A stretch of DNA of 64,000 bases. Origin: Maribacter forsetii DSM 18668 (GTDB lineage Bacteria > Bacteroidota > Bacteroidia > Flavobacteriales > Flavobacteriaceae). Shown in pieces: positions 35,268-44,011 of this stretch. Location: assembly GCF_000744105.1 (NCBI RefSeq), contig NZ_JQLH01000001.1:372001-436000 (forward strand), read 5' to 3'. The translations under genes and the position numbers were made by a program. Under the pieces are notes generated by a model. That model was not told where the DNA came from, searched no databases, and worked only from the letters and a program-made list of their open reading frames with translations. The number at the start of each line of letters is the position of its first letter. Positions within the stretch are counted from its first letter, which is position 1.

Positions 35268-36008
35268 ATGATTAAATGGTTAGGAGCCGTAATTGGTTTT
35301 TCTTTTAGAGGTTTATCTGGGGCAATTTTGGGCTTTTTTGCCGGGAGTATTATAGATAGCTTTTTTGGGTCTAATAAAGGCAGCGCACGTAGCGTTTTTG
35401 AGGATTATACAAGACCGAACGTAACAGCGGCAGATTTTGAACTGAATTTACTATCCTTATGCTCTATTGTTATTAAGGCAGATGGGCAGGTGAGTCAGTC
35501 AGAAATGGATTATGTACGTCAGTATTTTGTGAGCACCTATGGCAAGGACAAAGCGAACGCTATTTTTAGAAGTTTTAATGAAATTAATAAGAAAGGACAG
35601 ATATCTGCACAGAAAGTTTGTACTTTTTTGGCACAACGTACCCGGTATGAAGTACGTTTGCAATTACTGCATTTTTTATTCGGGATAGCCCAGTCAGACG
35701 GGAATATTAGTAATCCTGAAATTCAGAAAATTCGGGAAATAGCAGGATATCTTAGGGTTTCTTTAAATGAATTTGAAAGTATAAAAGCCATGTTCGTTAA
35801 ATCTGCGAACAACTCTTACAAAATTTTAGACATTCAAAAATCAGCGACTGATGCCGAAGTAAAAAAGGCATATAGAGCGATGGCTAAAAAATACCACCCG
35901 GATAGAGTGAATACTAAAGACGAGGCTATAAAGAAAGGTGCGGAAGAAAAGTTTAAGCAAGTACAAGAGGCTTATGAGACCATTCAAAAAGAACGTGGAT
36001 TAAATTAG
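35268..36008 (+). CDS. TerB-like domain fused to a C-terminal J domain (DjlA-type co-chaperone)
   Basis: 246 residues. The N-terminus has a short glycine-rich hydrophobic segment (GAVIGFSFRGLSGAILGFFAGSII) that may anchor it in the membrane. Residues about 60-165 are a helical TerB/tellurite-resistance domain (SLCSIVIKADGQVSQSEMDYV, LLHFLFGIAQSDGNIS). The last 65 residues are a J domain with HPD in KKYHPDRVN. This order is that of DjlA, which stimulates DnaK ATPase at the membrane. Start of a co-directional group with HupE and dCMP deaminase. Confidence 0.87.
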   Translation: MIKWLGAVIGFSFRGLSGAILGFFAGSIIDSFFGSNKGSARSVFEDYTRPNVTAADFELNLLSLCSIVIKADGQVSQSEMDYVRQYFVSTYGKDKANAIFRSFNEINKKGQISAQKVCTFLAQRTRYEVRLQLLHFLFGIAQSDGNISNPEIQKIREIAGYLRVSLNEFESIKAMFVKSANNSYKILDIQKSATDAEVKKAYRAMAKKYHPDRVNTKDEAIKKGAEEKFKQVQEAYETIQKERGLN

Positions 36009-36034
36009 AATACTAATTATTTAGATATAGTGGA

Positions 36035-36619
36035 ATGCAAGAATTTTGGTTTTATATAGAGTTAGGTTTGCAACATGTATTGGATATAAATGCATATGAC
36101 CATATATTGTTTTTAGCAGCTCTTGCGCTTCCGTTTACATTTAAGAGTTGGAAAAATGTATTGCTTTTGGCTACCGTTTTTACATTTACACACTGTTTGG
36201 CATTAGTATTCTCTGTTTACGAAGTAATGGTGATAGATGCTAGTTGGATCGAATTTTTAATACCTGTTACCATAGTTAGCACGGCTCTTTTTAATTTAGT
36301 AGGAAGCACCGATAAAAATGATGATAAATCTATTTGGTTTCATGTTCTCGTCACCGGTATTTTTGGACTAGTTCATGGTTTTGGGTTCTCAAATTATTTT
36401 AAAATGATGATTATGGGGGAAGAAGATAAATTAGCTCCCTTATTGGGTTTTGCTGGCGGTATTGAAATATCTCAGGTAGTTATTGTGCTTTTAGTGTTGT
36501 TATTGGCTTACGTGGTTCAGACGATATTAAAGGTAAAACAAAGTTTATTTGTAAAGGTGGGCAGTATTTTGATCATTATAATCACTATTCCCTTACTTTA
36601 TGAAACATTTCCGTTTTAA
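36035..36619 (+). CDS. HupE/UreJ-2-like membrane protein
   Basis: 194 residues with about six membrane helices. N-terminal GLQHVLDINAYDHILFLAALAL and LLATVFTFTHCLALVFSV, and later GLVHGFGFS, give the conserved histidines (GxxHxxxGxDHxLF-like) of the HupE/UreJ_2 group, proposed nickel or cobalt permeases. No hydrogenase or urease gene is nearby, so its metal link is unproven. It follows the TerB-DnaJ gene by 26 bases. Confidence 0.82.
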   Translation: MQEFWFYIELGLQHVLDINAYDHILFLAALALPFTFKSWKNVLLLATVFTFTHCLALVFSVYEVMVIDASWIEFLIPVTIVSTALFNLVGSTDKNDDKSIWFHVLVTGIFGLVHGFGFSNYFKMMIMGEEDKLAPLLGFAGGIEISQVVIVLLVLLLAYVVQTILKVKQSLFVKVGSILIIIITIPLLYETFPF

Positions 36620-36634
36620 GATTGTTAAATTTTA

Positions 36635-36691
36635 GCCTAAGCTATTGTCCGTACTATTTAAAGCAGGTACCTTAGGACAAAGTGCTTTAGC
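36635..36691. other. Imperfect inverted repeat upstream of the dCMP deaminase gene
   Basis: GCCTAAGCTATTGTCC (36635-36650) is complementary, with small bulges, to GGACAAAGTGCTTTAGC (36675-36691). The core TTGTCC/GGACAA pairs perfectly. No T-run follows, so it is not a standard terminator. Confidence 0.4.
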
Positions 36692-36705
36692 AAAGCATAT
36701 TAGAA

Positions 36706-37143
36706 ATGAAGAAAGAGAAACAATTAAAATATGATAGGGCTTATTTAAGAATGGCTAAAGAATGGGGGAAATTGTCTTCATGTAAAAGAAAGCAGGTAGG
36801 AGCCATAATCGTAAAAGATAGAATGATTATTTCTGACGGGTATAACGGCACCCCAACTGGTTTTGAAAATTATTGTGAAGATGAAGATGGGTATACCAAG
36901 TGGTATGTTTTGCATGCCGAAGCCAATGCTATTCTAAAAGTGGCAAGTTCAACACAGTCTTGTCAAGGGGCTACATTGTACATTACTTTATCGCCTTGTA
37001 GAGAATGTAGTAAGCTAATACACCAGTCTGGTATTAAACGTGTAGTCTATCAAGTTGGGTATAAGGATGATTCTGGTTTAAAATTTTTGGAGAAAGCCGG
37101 GGTTGAAATACAACACATGCCAGAAATAAATGTGACAAACTAA
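36706..37143 (+). CDS. Deoxycytidylate (dCMP) deaminase
   Basis: 145 residues. Zinc-binding motif LHAEANAI with proton-shuttle glutamate, and SPCRECSKLIHQSG with the C-x2-C pair. The KRKQVGAIIVKDRMIISDGYNGTPTGFENYCED front matches ComEB/dCMP deaminase rather than cytidine or tRNA deaminases. It turns dCMP to dUMP for thymidylate synthesis. It is followed 11 bases later by the S41 protease. Confidence 0.93.
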   Translation: MKKEKQLKYDRAYLRMAKEWGKLSSCKRKQVGAIIVKDRMIISDGYNGTPTGFENYCEDEDGYTKWYVLHAEANAILKVASSTQSCQGATLYITLSPCRECSKLIHQSGIKRVVYQVGYKDDSGLKFLEKAGVEIQHMPEINVTN

Positions 37144-37154
37144 CGTTAACACTA

Positions 37155-38783
37155 ATGATGAATAAAAAATACAGTGCTCTATTTCCTTTAATTATCGCTT
37201 CTGCTCTTGCATTAGGGTTTTTTATTGGAGGAAAACTGAATTTTAATGACTCTCCAGAACGACTTTTCTCAACCAATTCTAAAAAAGATAAATTAAACAG
37301 GTTAATTGACTACATCGATTATGAATATGTAGATGATGTCAATACTGATAGTATAGTCGATGTTACCGTGAATAGTATTCTAGAAAAATTAGATCCACAC
37401 TCAGTTTATATTTCTGAGAAGGAAATGTCTGGAGTATCCGAAAACATGAAGGGTGATTTTGTAGGTATCGGCATTAATTTTTATACTTATAAAGATTCTA
37501 TTGCCGTTATAAAAACGGTAAAAGATGGTCCAAGTTATTCTAAGGGTATTTTGCCAGGTGATCGTATTCTAATGGCAGATAATGATACCCTTTACGGAAA
37601 AGATTTTCCTAGTGAGGTTATTGTTGAAAAACTGAAAGGTAAAGAAGGTACATCTATTGAACTTACCGTTTATAGAAAATCTGAAGATAGAACATTTAAT
37701 GTCAAGGTTAGGCGTGGGATAGTACCTTTAAAAAGTGTTGACGCCTTTTACATGCTAACCAAGGATATTGGGTATATTAAGGTGAATCGTTTTGCAGAAT
37801 CTACTTATAAGGAATTTAAGGATGCCTTGATAAAATTACAGAAGCGTGGTGCAGATAAACTAGTGTTGGACTTACGTGATAATCCTGGTGGTTATTTAGG
37901 CATGGCAGAAGAAATGGCAGATGAGTTTCTTGAAGACGGTAAGCTAATCTTATTTACCAAGAACAAAAAAGGGAAAATCAATAAGAGCTTTGCCACAGAT
38001 CACGGTAGTTTTGAAGACAAGCCAATTTATGTATTGATCAATGAAAGGTCTGCCTCTGCTAGTGAAATTGTAGCAGGTGCTTTACAGGATAATGATATAG
38101 GTACTATTGTTGGTCGCCGTTCTTTTGGCAAAGGTTTGGTACAACGTGAAATGGCTTTAGGCGATGGCTCAGCGGTAAGATTAACTGTTTCTAGATATTA
38201 TACTCCTACAGGTAGAAGTATTCAAAAAACGTATGCTAACGGTACCAAAGATTACTATCAACGTTTTACAGATAGATTCCATAGTGGAGAAATGATTTCT
38301 GTTGATAGTATTAAAGTAGCTGATTCCTTAAAATTTACAACCCCAAAGGGGAAAGTAGTTTACGGTGGTGGGGGTATTATACCAGACGTATTTGTGCCCA
38401 TAGGCAACAATGAAAAAGAAGCTGTTGAAAGTATGGACAATTTAGGTTTTTTGTCCTTTTTTGTATTTGAACATTTAGATGAAGGTCGCGAAAGATATGC
38501 TCAGTATTCCCAAGAAGAATTTGTGAATGACTTTAGGGTTGACGACATACTTTTTGAGAAATTTGTATCGTATTCAGTAGATAGAAACCTGAGAATGAAT
38601 TTCTACGATTATGAGCAGAGCATCAAACGATTTTTAAAAGCCAACATAGCAGAGCAGTTATTTAATACTAACATACATGCTAAAATTAAGTCAGACGAAG
38701 ACCTTATGCTTCAAAAGGTATTGGAGCTAGATGGTGGCGTAATCCAGCAAGAAGAATCTGGCGAAATCAAAGCCAATAATTAA
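37155..38783 (+). CDS. Carboxy-terminal processing protease (S41 family)
   Basis: 542 residues with an N-terminal membrane anchor (YSALFPLIIASALALGFFIGG). A PDZ domain covers about residues 90-180 (GDFVGIGINF, IKTVKDGPSYSKGILPGDRIL). The S41 catalytic core includes the substrate strand DLRDNPGGYLGMAEEMAD, the nucleophile serine in NERSASASEIVAGALQ and the lysine in GRRSFGKGLVQ. Periplasmic protease that trims or degrades proteins. A start codon doublet (ATGATG) makes the exact first residue uncertain by one. The stop overlaps the small convergent gene by 4 bases. Confidence 0.93.
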   Translation: MMNKKYSALFPLIIASALALGFFIGGKLNFNDSPERLFSTNSKKDKLNRLIDYIDYEYVDDVNTDSIVDVTVNSILEKLDPHSVYISEKEMSGVSENMKGDFVGIGINFYTYKDSIAVIKTVKDGPSYSKGILPGDRILMADNDTLYGKDFPSEVIVEKLKGKEGTSIELTVYRKSEDRTFNVKVRRGIVPLKSVDAFYMLTKDIGYIKVNRFAESTYKEFKDALIKLQKRGADKLVLDLRDNPGGYLGMAEEMADEFLEDGKLILFTKNKKGKINKSFATDHGSFEDKPIYVLINERSASASEIVAGALQDNDIGTIVGRRSFGKGLVQREMALGDGSAVRLTVSRYYTPTGRSIQKTYANGTKDYYQRFTDRFHSGEMISVDSIKVADSLKFTTPKGKVVYGGGGIIPDVFVPIGNNEKEAVESMDNLGFLSFFVFEHLDEGRERYAQYSQEEFVNDFRVDDILFEKFVSYSVDRNLRMNFYDYEQSIKRFLKANIAEQLFNTNIHAKIKSDEDLMLQKVLELDGGVIQQEESGEIKANN

Positions 38784-38983
38784 TCTTCATTAATTTTATC
38801 TTGAATCTTTCTACTGGTAATGAATACCAAAAGAAGTACAATGGCACATAACGATGCCATTATTCCAATTAATGCTATTGTACTATTTTTCTCAAAAGGG
38901 TCGGCAAAATTCACTAGCGTTACATTATAGGCTATAAGTGCAACTGCAATTACTATGAATATTATGGATAATGTCTTGCTCAT
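38780..38983 (-). CDS. Small membrane protein, 67 residues
   Basis: Starts at the ATG at 38983 (MSKTLSIIF); an earlier in-frame ATG would add polar residues. Two hydrophobic segments (LSIIFIVIAVALIAYNVTLVNF and STIALIGIMASLCAIVLLLVF) flank a short loop, with a basic tail (SRKIQDKINED). No named family recognised; it resembles widespread two-helix flavobacterial membrane proteins. Convergent with the protease; upstream on the same strand is MarC. Confidence 0.7.
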   Translation of the reverse strand: MSKTLSIIFIVIAVALIAYNVTLVNFADPFEKNSTIALIGIMASLCAIVLLLVFITSRKIQDKINED

Positions 38984-39019
38984 AAAATAGTTTTTATAAA
39001 AATACAACCTATAAACGGT

Positions 39020-39598
39020 CTAGAAAAGTTCATTAATGTTAGCGGCGAATAATTTAACAGCTATGGCCATAAGAATTACTCCAAATACTTTTCTGATAAC
39101 GTTTACTCCGTTTTTACCTAACATCTTTTCAATCTTAACAGATGATTTAAGAACTATAAAAACGAAAATTATGTTGATGACAATAGCTACGATAATGTTC
39201 TCTACGTAATACTCTGCGCGTAAAGATAATAATGACGTTAGTGTACCTGCACCAGCAATTAAAGGAAAAGCAATGGGTACTACTGAAGCACTTTCGGGTT
39301 CGTCATCTTTGTATAGGGTAATACCTAAAATCATTTCAATAGCCAAAAAGAAGATAATGAAAGCACCTGCTACCGCAAAGGAATTTACGTCGATACCTAT
39401 TAAACCTAATATTTCATCTCCAAGAAACAAAAAAGCGACCATAATTACGGCAGCTACAACAGAAGCTTTTTCAGACTGTATGTGTCCTACTTTTTTTCTT
39501 AGTCCAATAATAATGGGAATACTACCTAAAATATCGATTACGGCAAATAAAACCATACTAGCAGTAGCAATCTCTCTTAAATTAAAATGAAATTCCAT
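39020..39598 (-). CDS. MarC-family integral membrane protein
   Basis: 192 residues, about six membrane helices. N-terminal LREIATASMVLFAVIDILGSIPIIIGLRKK has the conserved D-x-x-G-x-x-P turn of MarC/YchE proteins, and the second half has PIAFPLIAGAGTLTSLLSLR. Function is unknown despite the old multiple-antibiotic-resistance name. The small two-helix protein follows 36 bases downstream and may be co-transcribed. Confidence 0.9.
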   Translation of the reverse strand: MEFHFNLREIATASMVLFAVIDILGSIPIIIGLRKKVGHIQSEKASVVAAVIMVAFLFLGDEILGLIGIDVNSFAVAGAFIIFFLAIEMILGITLYKDDEPESASVVPIAFPLIAGAGTLTSLLSLRAEYYVENIIVAIVINIIFVFIVLKSSVKIEKMLGKNGVNVIRKVFGVILMAIAVKLFAANINELF

Positions 39599-39713
39599 CC
39601 TTCAATTTTTTTGCAAATTTACGTTTATAAGTATCCACTTGGATGTTTATTGTTAAAATTTTCTAAGACCTATACTTTATAAAAAATGTATCTTGCGCCC
39701 TTTAAATTAGGTT

Positions 39714-40283
39714 ATGTTTCAATTAGGGAAAACCATAGTATCCGAAGAAATAATCGAAAACGATTTTGTATGCAACCTTAGTGCTTGTAAAGGTGGCTGT
39801 TGCGTTGATGGTGAGGCAGGTGCACCTGTTGAAGATGCCGAAACTGAAATCATGGTTGATATCTACGCAAAAGTTAAACCATTTTTACGGCCAGAAGGTA
39901 TTGCCGTAATTGAAGAGCAAGGTGCTTTCGTTAAAGGTGAAGATGGTGAATGGGAAACTCCGCTAGTTAACGGCAGTGAATGCGCCTATGTTATTTTTGA
40001 TGATAAAAAGGTAGCTAAATGTGGTATTGAAGAAGCATATAACCAAGGTGTAATTGATTGGAAAAAACCCGTCTCTTGTCATTTATACCCTATAAGAGTA
40101 CGAGAATATACAGAGTTAACTGCGGTTAACTACCATAAATGGGAAATTTGTGATCCAGCTTGCGCTTTAGGCGATGAGTTAAAAGTGCCTATTTATAAAT
40201 TCGTAAAAGAAGCTTTAATTAGAAAGTTTGGTGAAACGTGGTATAAAGAATTAGAGGAAGTCGCTAAGGACCATCTTAAATAG
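39714..40283 (+). CDS. DUF3109 family cysteine-rich protein
   Basis: A 189-residue protein with the N-terminal motif CNLSACKGGCCVDGEAGAPV and further cysteines in GSECAYVIFDD, KCGIEEA, PVSCHLYPIR and EICDPACALG. DUF3109 is related to YkgJ-like Cys clusters and probably binds a metal or Fe-S centre. Function not established. The start region has TATCTTGC about 20 bases before the ATG, close to the -7 consensus. Its stop overlaps the LytS-like kinase stop by 8 bases. Confidence 0.88.
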   Translation: MFQLGKTIVSEEIIENDFVCNLSACKGGCCVDGEAGAPVEDAETEIMVDIYAKVKPFLRPEGIAVIEEQGAFVKGEDGEWETPLVNGSECAYVIFDDKKVAKCGIEEAYNQGVIDWKKPVSCHLYPIRVREYTELTAVNYHKWEICDPACALGDELKVPIYKFVKEALIRKFGETWYKELEEVAKDHLK

Positions 40284-42210
40284 TAGGTATGTAAATTACA
40301 ATCTGTGTGCCGATCGGGTTGGTGTCATCATCAAACTTATCAATGATATCTACATGAAAATAGTTTTCATAATCACGTGAGAAATTAGCTAAACGTTCCT
40401 TGGTGATATCAATACCAACAGATTTTCTTTTTAGCAATTTACCGTCTTTAATCTTTTGTGCAGCGTCTCTACCTACACCATTGTCGGTAATAACTATTTC
40501 AATAAATCCATTTTTACCTTTTTTAACCTCTAAATCTATATTCTTAATGCCATCTTTTGATGATAGGCCATGCCATAATGCATTTTCTAAAAAAGGTTGT
40601 AATATTAACGAGGGAATTTTAATATGATGCGGATCAATTTCATCTTTGATTTGAATATCAAAGTTGATTTCATTGGAAAATCTAATATTTTCGATGTTCA
40701 TATATAATTCTACCGTTTCAAGTTCTTCTGCCAGTGATATCTCTCTTTGAGAGGAGGCTTCTAAAATCTTTCTCACCAACTTTGAAAACTTGTTTAAATA
40801 ATGAACTGCATTCTTCTTTTCATTATTTATAATATATAGTTTAATAGAATTTAGTGAGTTGAATAAAAAATGAGGATTCATCTGACTCCGCAACATGCTT
40901 TGTTCTAAAGTCAATAGTTTTTTATCTGCGTTTAGTTGGCTCTGACGATACAGGATATACAGAATACCAATCAATAAAATCAAAGAAATACCAATGATGA
41001 TAAGCATGGTCTTATTCTTTTTTAGCCTTAATCGCACAGATTCGTTTTCTTGGGCAAGTCGCTCTAATTGGTTGGCTCTTATTTGAGATTCATACCTTAA
41101 GATCATGTCATTTACGTATCTAAGGTTGAGTGTATTTGTTATGCGTTCTTCATACTTCTTAGATTCTTTAAAATATTTCATTCCCTTTTCATAGTCATCC
41201 TTCTTGATCCAAAGTTCAGACAAAAATTTGTTGGCATCTGCTATTTCAATATTGAACTCATATTTCTCTGCAAGTGCTAAACCAGATTCTAAATTGGTTT
41301 CTGCAGCATCATAATCTTCTAATCTAATTAGTGCCCAACCAAGATTAATATATATAGTGGTGATAATTTTTTGATCGTTAAGAGAAATGGCTTTTAATAA
41401 ATTAGATCTTAAAATATGAATAGCTTCTTTTACCTTGCCTTGGTGAACATAAATATGGGCTATGTTGTAATTACATTTTATTTTACCCCTACTAGAGTTT
41501 ATGATTTCGTAGTATACCAGAGATTTTCTAAAATTTTTTAAACCAGGTTCTAGGTCTCCTTGAGATTCGTAACATTCTCCTAAGTTGAGGTGATTTATGG
41601 CCAAACCTAGTTTATCGTCCAATTCTTTTTCCAAGGTCATCGCCTTTTCATACTTCTCTATAGCTAGTTCATACTGCTCAAGTATTTGATAAATGTTACC
41701 AATACTGTTCAAAGACACGATAATGCTTCTTTTTAAACCAATGCTTGGTTTTGCTAGGGTTTCTGCAAGTTCTAATGCTTCTTGACTATAATCTAATGCG
41801 GATTTGAAGGCATCAGTACGCCTATATACAGTACTGATCATGTTAAGGCTATTTACTCTAAACTCAATATTACCGGCTTCTACAGAAACTCTTAGAGCCT
41901 CTTGAAAAAGGTCAAGTGCTTTACTATATAAAGATTGTTCACGGTAAATGGTACCTAGGTTAATTAAAGCATAAGCCTGTCCTGAATTATATTTTTTGGA
42001 AAGAGATTGTTGTTCAATGTAACGTAATGCTGTACTGTCATTAATAAAAGTACCTAGTAAATTATCTATCTCTTGACTTGTTTGGGGTGTTGCAATTAGC
42101 AAACTGTCCATATTGTCTTGTAAATTAAGAGGTATGTCTTGAGAGTAACTAAGGTGCGTTAACACTAAAGTGTAGATAAGAAATAGAATTTTGTATTTGA
42201 ATTTATACAC
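40276..42210 (-). CDS. LytS-like sensor histidine kinase with TPR sensor domain
   Basis: 644 residues from a GTG at 42210 (no ATG precedes the signal peptide, KYKILFLIYTLVLTHLSYSQ). The periplasmic or cytoplasmic-facing sensor part is a run of about seven TPR repeats (QAYALINLGTIYREQSLYSKALDLF, AINHLNLGECYESQGDLEPGL). One membrane helix follows (TMLIIIGISLILLIGILYILY), then the His_kinase domain (QMNPHFLFNSLNSIKLYI, His in NPHFLFN) and HATPase_c (DNGVGRDAAQ). It pairs with the LytTR regulator just upstream (gap 52 bases), in the order regulator-kinase. Confidence 0.92.
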   Translation of the reverse strand: MYKFKYKILFLIYTLVLTHLSYSQDIPLNLQDNMDSLLIATPQTSQEIDNLLGTFINDSTALRYIEQQSLSKKYNSGQAYALINLGTIYREQSLYSKALDLFQEALRVSVEAGNIEFRVNSLNMISTVYRRTDAFKSALDYSQEALELAETLAKPSIGLKRSIIVSLNSIGNIYQILEQYELAIEKYEKAMTLEKELDDKLGLAINHLNLGECYESQGDLEPGLKNFRKSLVYYEIINSSRGKIKCNYNIAHIYVHQGKVKEAIHILRSNLLKAISLNDQKIITTIYINLGWALIRLEDYDAAETNLESGLALAEKYEFNIEIADANKFLSELWIKKDDYEKGMKYFKESKKYEERITNTLNLRYVNDMILRYESQIRANQLERLAQENESVRLRLKKNKTMLIIIGISLILLIGILYILYRQSQLNADKKLLTLEQSMLRSQMNPHFLFNSLNSIKLYIINNEKKNAVHYLNKFSKLVRKILEASSQREISLAEELETVELYMNIENIRFSNEINFDIQIKDEIDPHHIKIPSLILQPFLENALWHGLSSKDGIKNIDLEVKKGKNGFIEIVITDNGVGRDAAQKIKDGKLLKRKSVGIDITKERLANFSRDYENYFHVDIIDKFDDDTNPIGTQIVIYIPTI

Positions 42211-42239
42211 TATACGTTTATGGAAAAAGCTTAAGTAAT

Positions 42240-42271
42240 ATGTTATAAATCAAATTAATGATTTATAACAT
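42240..42271. other. 13-bp perfect inverted repeat between regulator stop and kinase start
   Basis: ATGTTATAAATCA pairs with TGATTTATAACAT over a 6-base centre. It overlaps the regulator's last codons and stop (42263-42265) and lies 30 bases before the kinase GTG. No T-tract follows on the coding strand. It may act on kinase expression or mRNA stability. Confidence 0.55.
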
Positions 42272-42997
42272 GTCTAAAAAATCTGATTTTTTTTGCCTAG
42301 ATACAGGTATTTTATGATTGGATTTTAAGACAACATAACCATCTGTCTTTAAAAATTCTTTTATTTTATTTAAGTTGATAATGTATGAATTATGAATTCT
42401 AAAAAAGGAATCAGAGGGTAACAATTCATTTACTTCTTTCAGTTTTTTGGTAAGGACAATTTTTTGCCCATCGGTTAAAAATATAGTGCTGTAATTTCCA
42501 TCGGACTCGGCATATAATATTTCATCGCTTTCTAAAAATAAAAGTTTACCATCTGTGTTAAGGGTAATACGTTTATGTATAGCTCTAGAGTTGTAATTTA
42601 TAAGTGCCATCTCTAAATTTTCGACAGAGAAATTTTTACTGTTATATTTTTTAATCTTAACAATCGTCTCTTCTAAATCATCTGTATCAATGGGTTTTAA
42701 AAGGTAGTCCAACGCCTGGCTTTTAATTGCTTTTAAGGCATATTGGTTATATGCCGTTGTAATAACAACAGGAAAATTTTTATTGGTAAGCTTTCTTATA
42801 AATTGAAAACCGTCCATAGTTGGCATTTCTATGTCTAAAAATAAACAATCTGGCGTGTGTTTTTCTAAATAGGCGAGCGCTTCGGTTGGGTTTGTAAATG
42901 AGGCTACTATATTGATTTCATCACTGAAGTTAGTGAGCTCCCAAGTTAAGCTTTGAAGGGCTTTAATTTCATCATCAACGATAACAGCTTGTAACAT
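42263..42997 (-). CDS. LytTR-family response regulator
   Basis: 244 residues. The receiver domain (about 1-120) has the acidic pair in VIVDDE, the phosphorylatable Asp55 in LFLDIEMPTMDG and the VITTAYNQYALKAI switch with a conserved lysine at YLLKPID. The C-terminal LytTR DNA-binding domain (about 135-240) has ILYAESDGNYSTIFL, FFRIHNSYIINLNKI and IPVSRQKK. These domains bind pairs of direct repeats about 21 bp apart. A candidate target is upstream of the DUF3500 gene (19888-19919). Confidence 0.95.
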   Translation of the reverse strand: MLQAVIVDDEIKALQSLTWELTNFSDEINIVASFTNPTEALAYLEKHTPDCLFLDIEMPTMDGFQFIRKLTNKNFPVVITTAYNQYALKAIKSQALDYLLKPIDTDDLEETIVKIKKYNSKNFSVENLEMALINYNSRAIHKRITLNTDGKLLFLESDEILYAESDGNYSTIFLTDGQKIVLTKKLKEVNELLPSDSFFRIHNSYIINLNKIKEFLKTDGYVVLKSNHKIPVSRQKKSDFLDML

Positions 42998-43303
42998 AAA
43001 AGATCGAATATCAAGTTAGAAAGTTATGAAAAATTAAGCGCTTGTGTGGTTTTCCTATGCTAATTTGTATCAATGGAAGAAATATTAGTGTAATCGGTAT
43101 ATTTTTAATGAAAGGACAAAAGTTTGAGATAAAACTTGTAAAAGGAAGGAAAAAGATTACAAACGGAGTCTATCTTAAACTTTTCTGATTTTAGGCTTCC
43201 GATTATACATAAAAAGAAGCAAGTTATACAATATAGGTCTACCGGTTTTAAGCATAAATTTACCTTTATCACAGAACTTCAGTATGTTATAAGTGAAATT
43301 GAT
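42998..43303. other. 306-base region without a supported gene
   Basis: Upstream of the regulator and of the small ORF at 43304. It holds a 26-codon open frame from 43108 that I cannot support, and no hairpin or box that I trust. Confidence 0.4.
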
Positions 43304-43444
43304 ATGAGGAAATGCAGCATTATGTTGGCATTATTTATTGTGGTCTTATTGATTGCATCTCAATTTATGCAGGAAGAAGAAGGTTTAAGTGAGAATTTAA
43401 CTGTAGTCCTAGAAGTTCAAGAACAGAATTTAACCAGACCATAA
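43304..43444 (+). CDS. Small membrane protein (46 residues)
   Basis: ATG 43304 to TAA 43444. A hydrophobic segment (CSIMLALFIVVLLIASQF) is followed by an acidic tail (MQEEEGLSENLTVVLEVQEQ). The next gene starts 9 bases later, so the two are likely one operon. No family recognised. Confidence 0.5.
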   Translation: MRKCSIMLALFIVVLLIASQFMQEEEGLSENLTVVLEVQEQNLTRP

Positions 43445-43453
43445 CTTTAAATC

Positions 43454-44011
43454 ATGCCGAGATTTTTATGCTTTGTAGGTAAATCATTTAAAACATTTCT
43501 TTTCGGTATAATACCGTTTATGTTGCTTGCAGGCGGATCAAAAGAAAATTATGAAAAGTCTAGATTGGATAATGGTTCCTATAGTTTTAATGTAGAAGGA
43601 AAATTAAACTTTCATTTAGATGGAGCGGCAGCCTTTCAAAGTAGAACTGAGGTAGATAAGTTAGGTCATAGGACAGATAAATTATTATTAAGTTTTACTA
43701 CTTGCAATGATGAACGGGAGCAAACGTTAGAATTTATTATTGCATCTAAAGCAAAAGGTAAACGTGGTATACAGGCTGGAAAACATAAAATTAAAAGTAT
43801 TAACCGACTGATGAATAGTTTCAGCGGAGTTTATGGTTTTGCAGATTTAGGTAGTGTAAGTGAATTGCCCTTTTTTATAAAATCTGGTGATATTACAATA
43901 ACCGAAAGTTTTTCTAACATAGTCGATGGCAAGTTAGAGGTACAATTGGAAAATGCAGAAGGAGAAGTATTGCTGATCAATGGTTCTTTTAATGCAGATA
44001 TAAAAGTTTAA
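43454..44011 (+). CDS. Exported protein of unknown function, 185 residues
   Basis: N-terminal hydrophobic segment (TFLFGIIPFMLLAGG) acts as a signal or anchor. The mature part is beta-rich: GSYSFNVEGKLNFHLDGAA, DKLLLSFTTCNDE, LEFIIASKAKGK, EVLLINGSFNADIKV, a pattern seen in many periplasmic single-sandwich proteins. I do not recognise a family. Co-oriented with the tiny upstream ORF. A long space without genes follows to 44395. Confidence 0.7.
   Translation: MPRFLCFVGKSFKTFLFGIIPFMLLAGGSKENYEKSRLDNGSYSFNVEGKLNFHLDGAAAFQSRTEVDKLGHRTDKLLLSFTTCNDEREQTLEFIIASKAKGKRGIQAGKHKIKSINRLMNSFSGVYGFADLGSVSELPFFIKSGDITITESFSNIVDGKLEVQLENAEGEVLLINGSFNADIKV

Noticed and set aside
39273..39590. Long open frames opposite MarC and other genes
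   Set aside because: They lie fully inside strong genes on the other strand and show no family signature; the same holds for those opposite hemCD (1936-2334) and the phosphate transporter (61279-61545).
43108..43188. 26-codon ORF upstream of the small membrane ORF
   Set aside because: Very short, no hydrophobic or conserved feature, no neighbour support.
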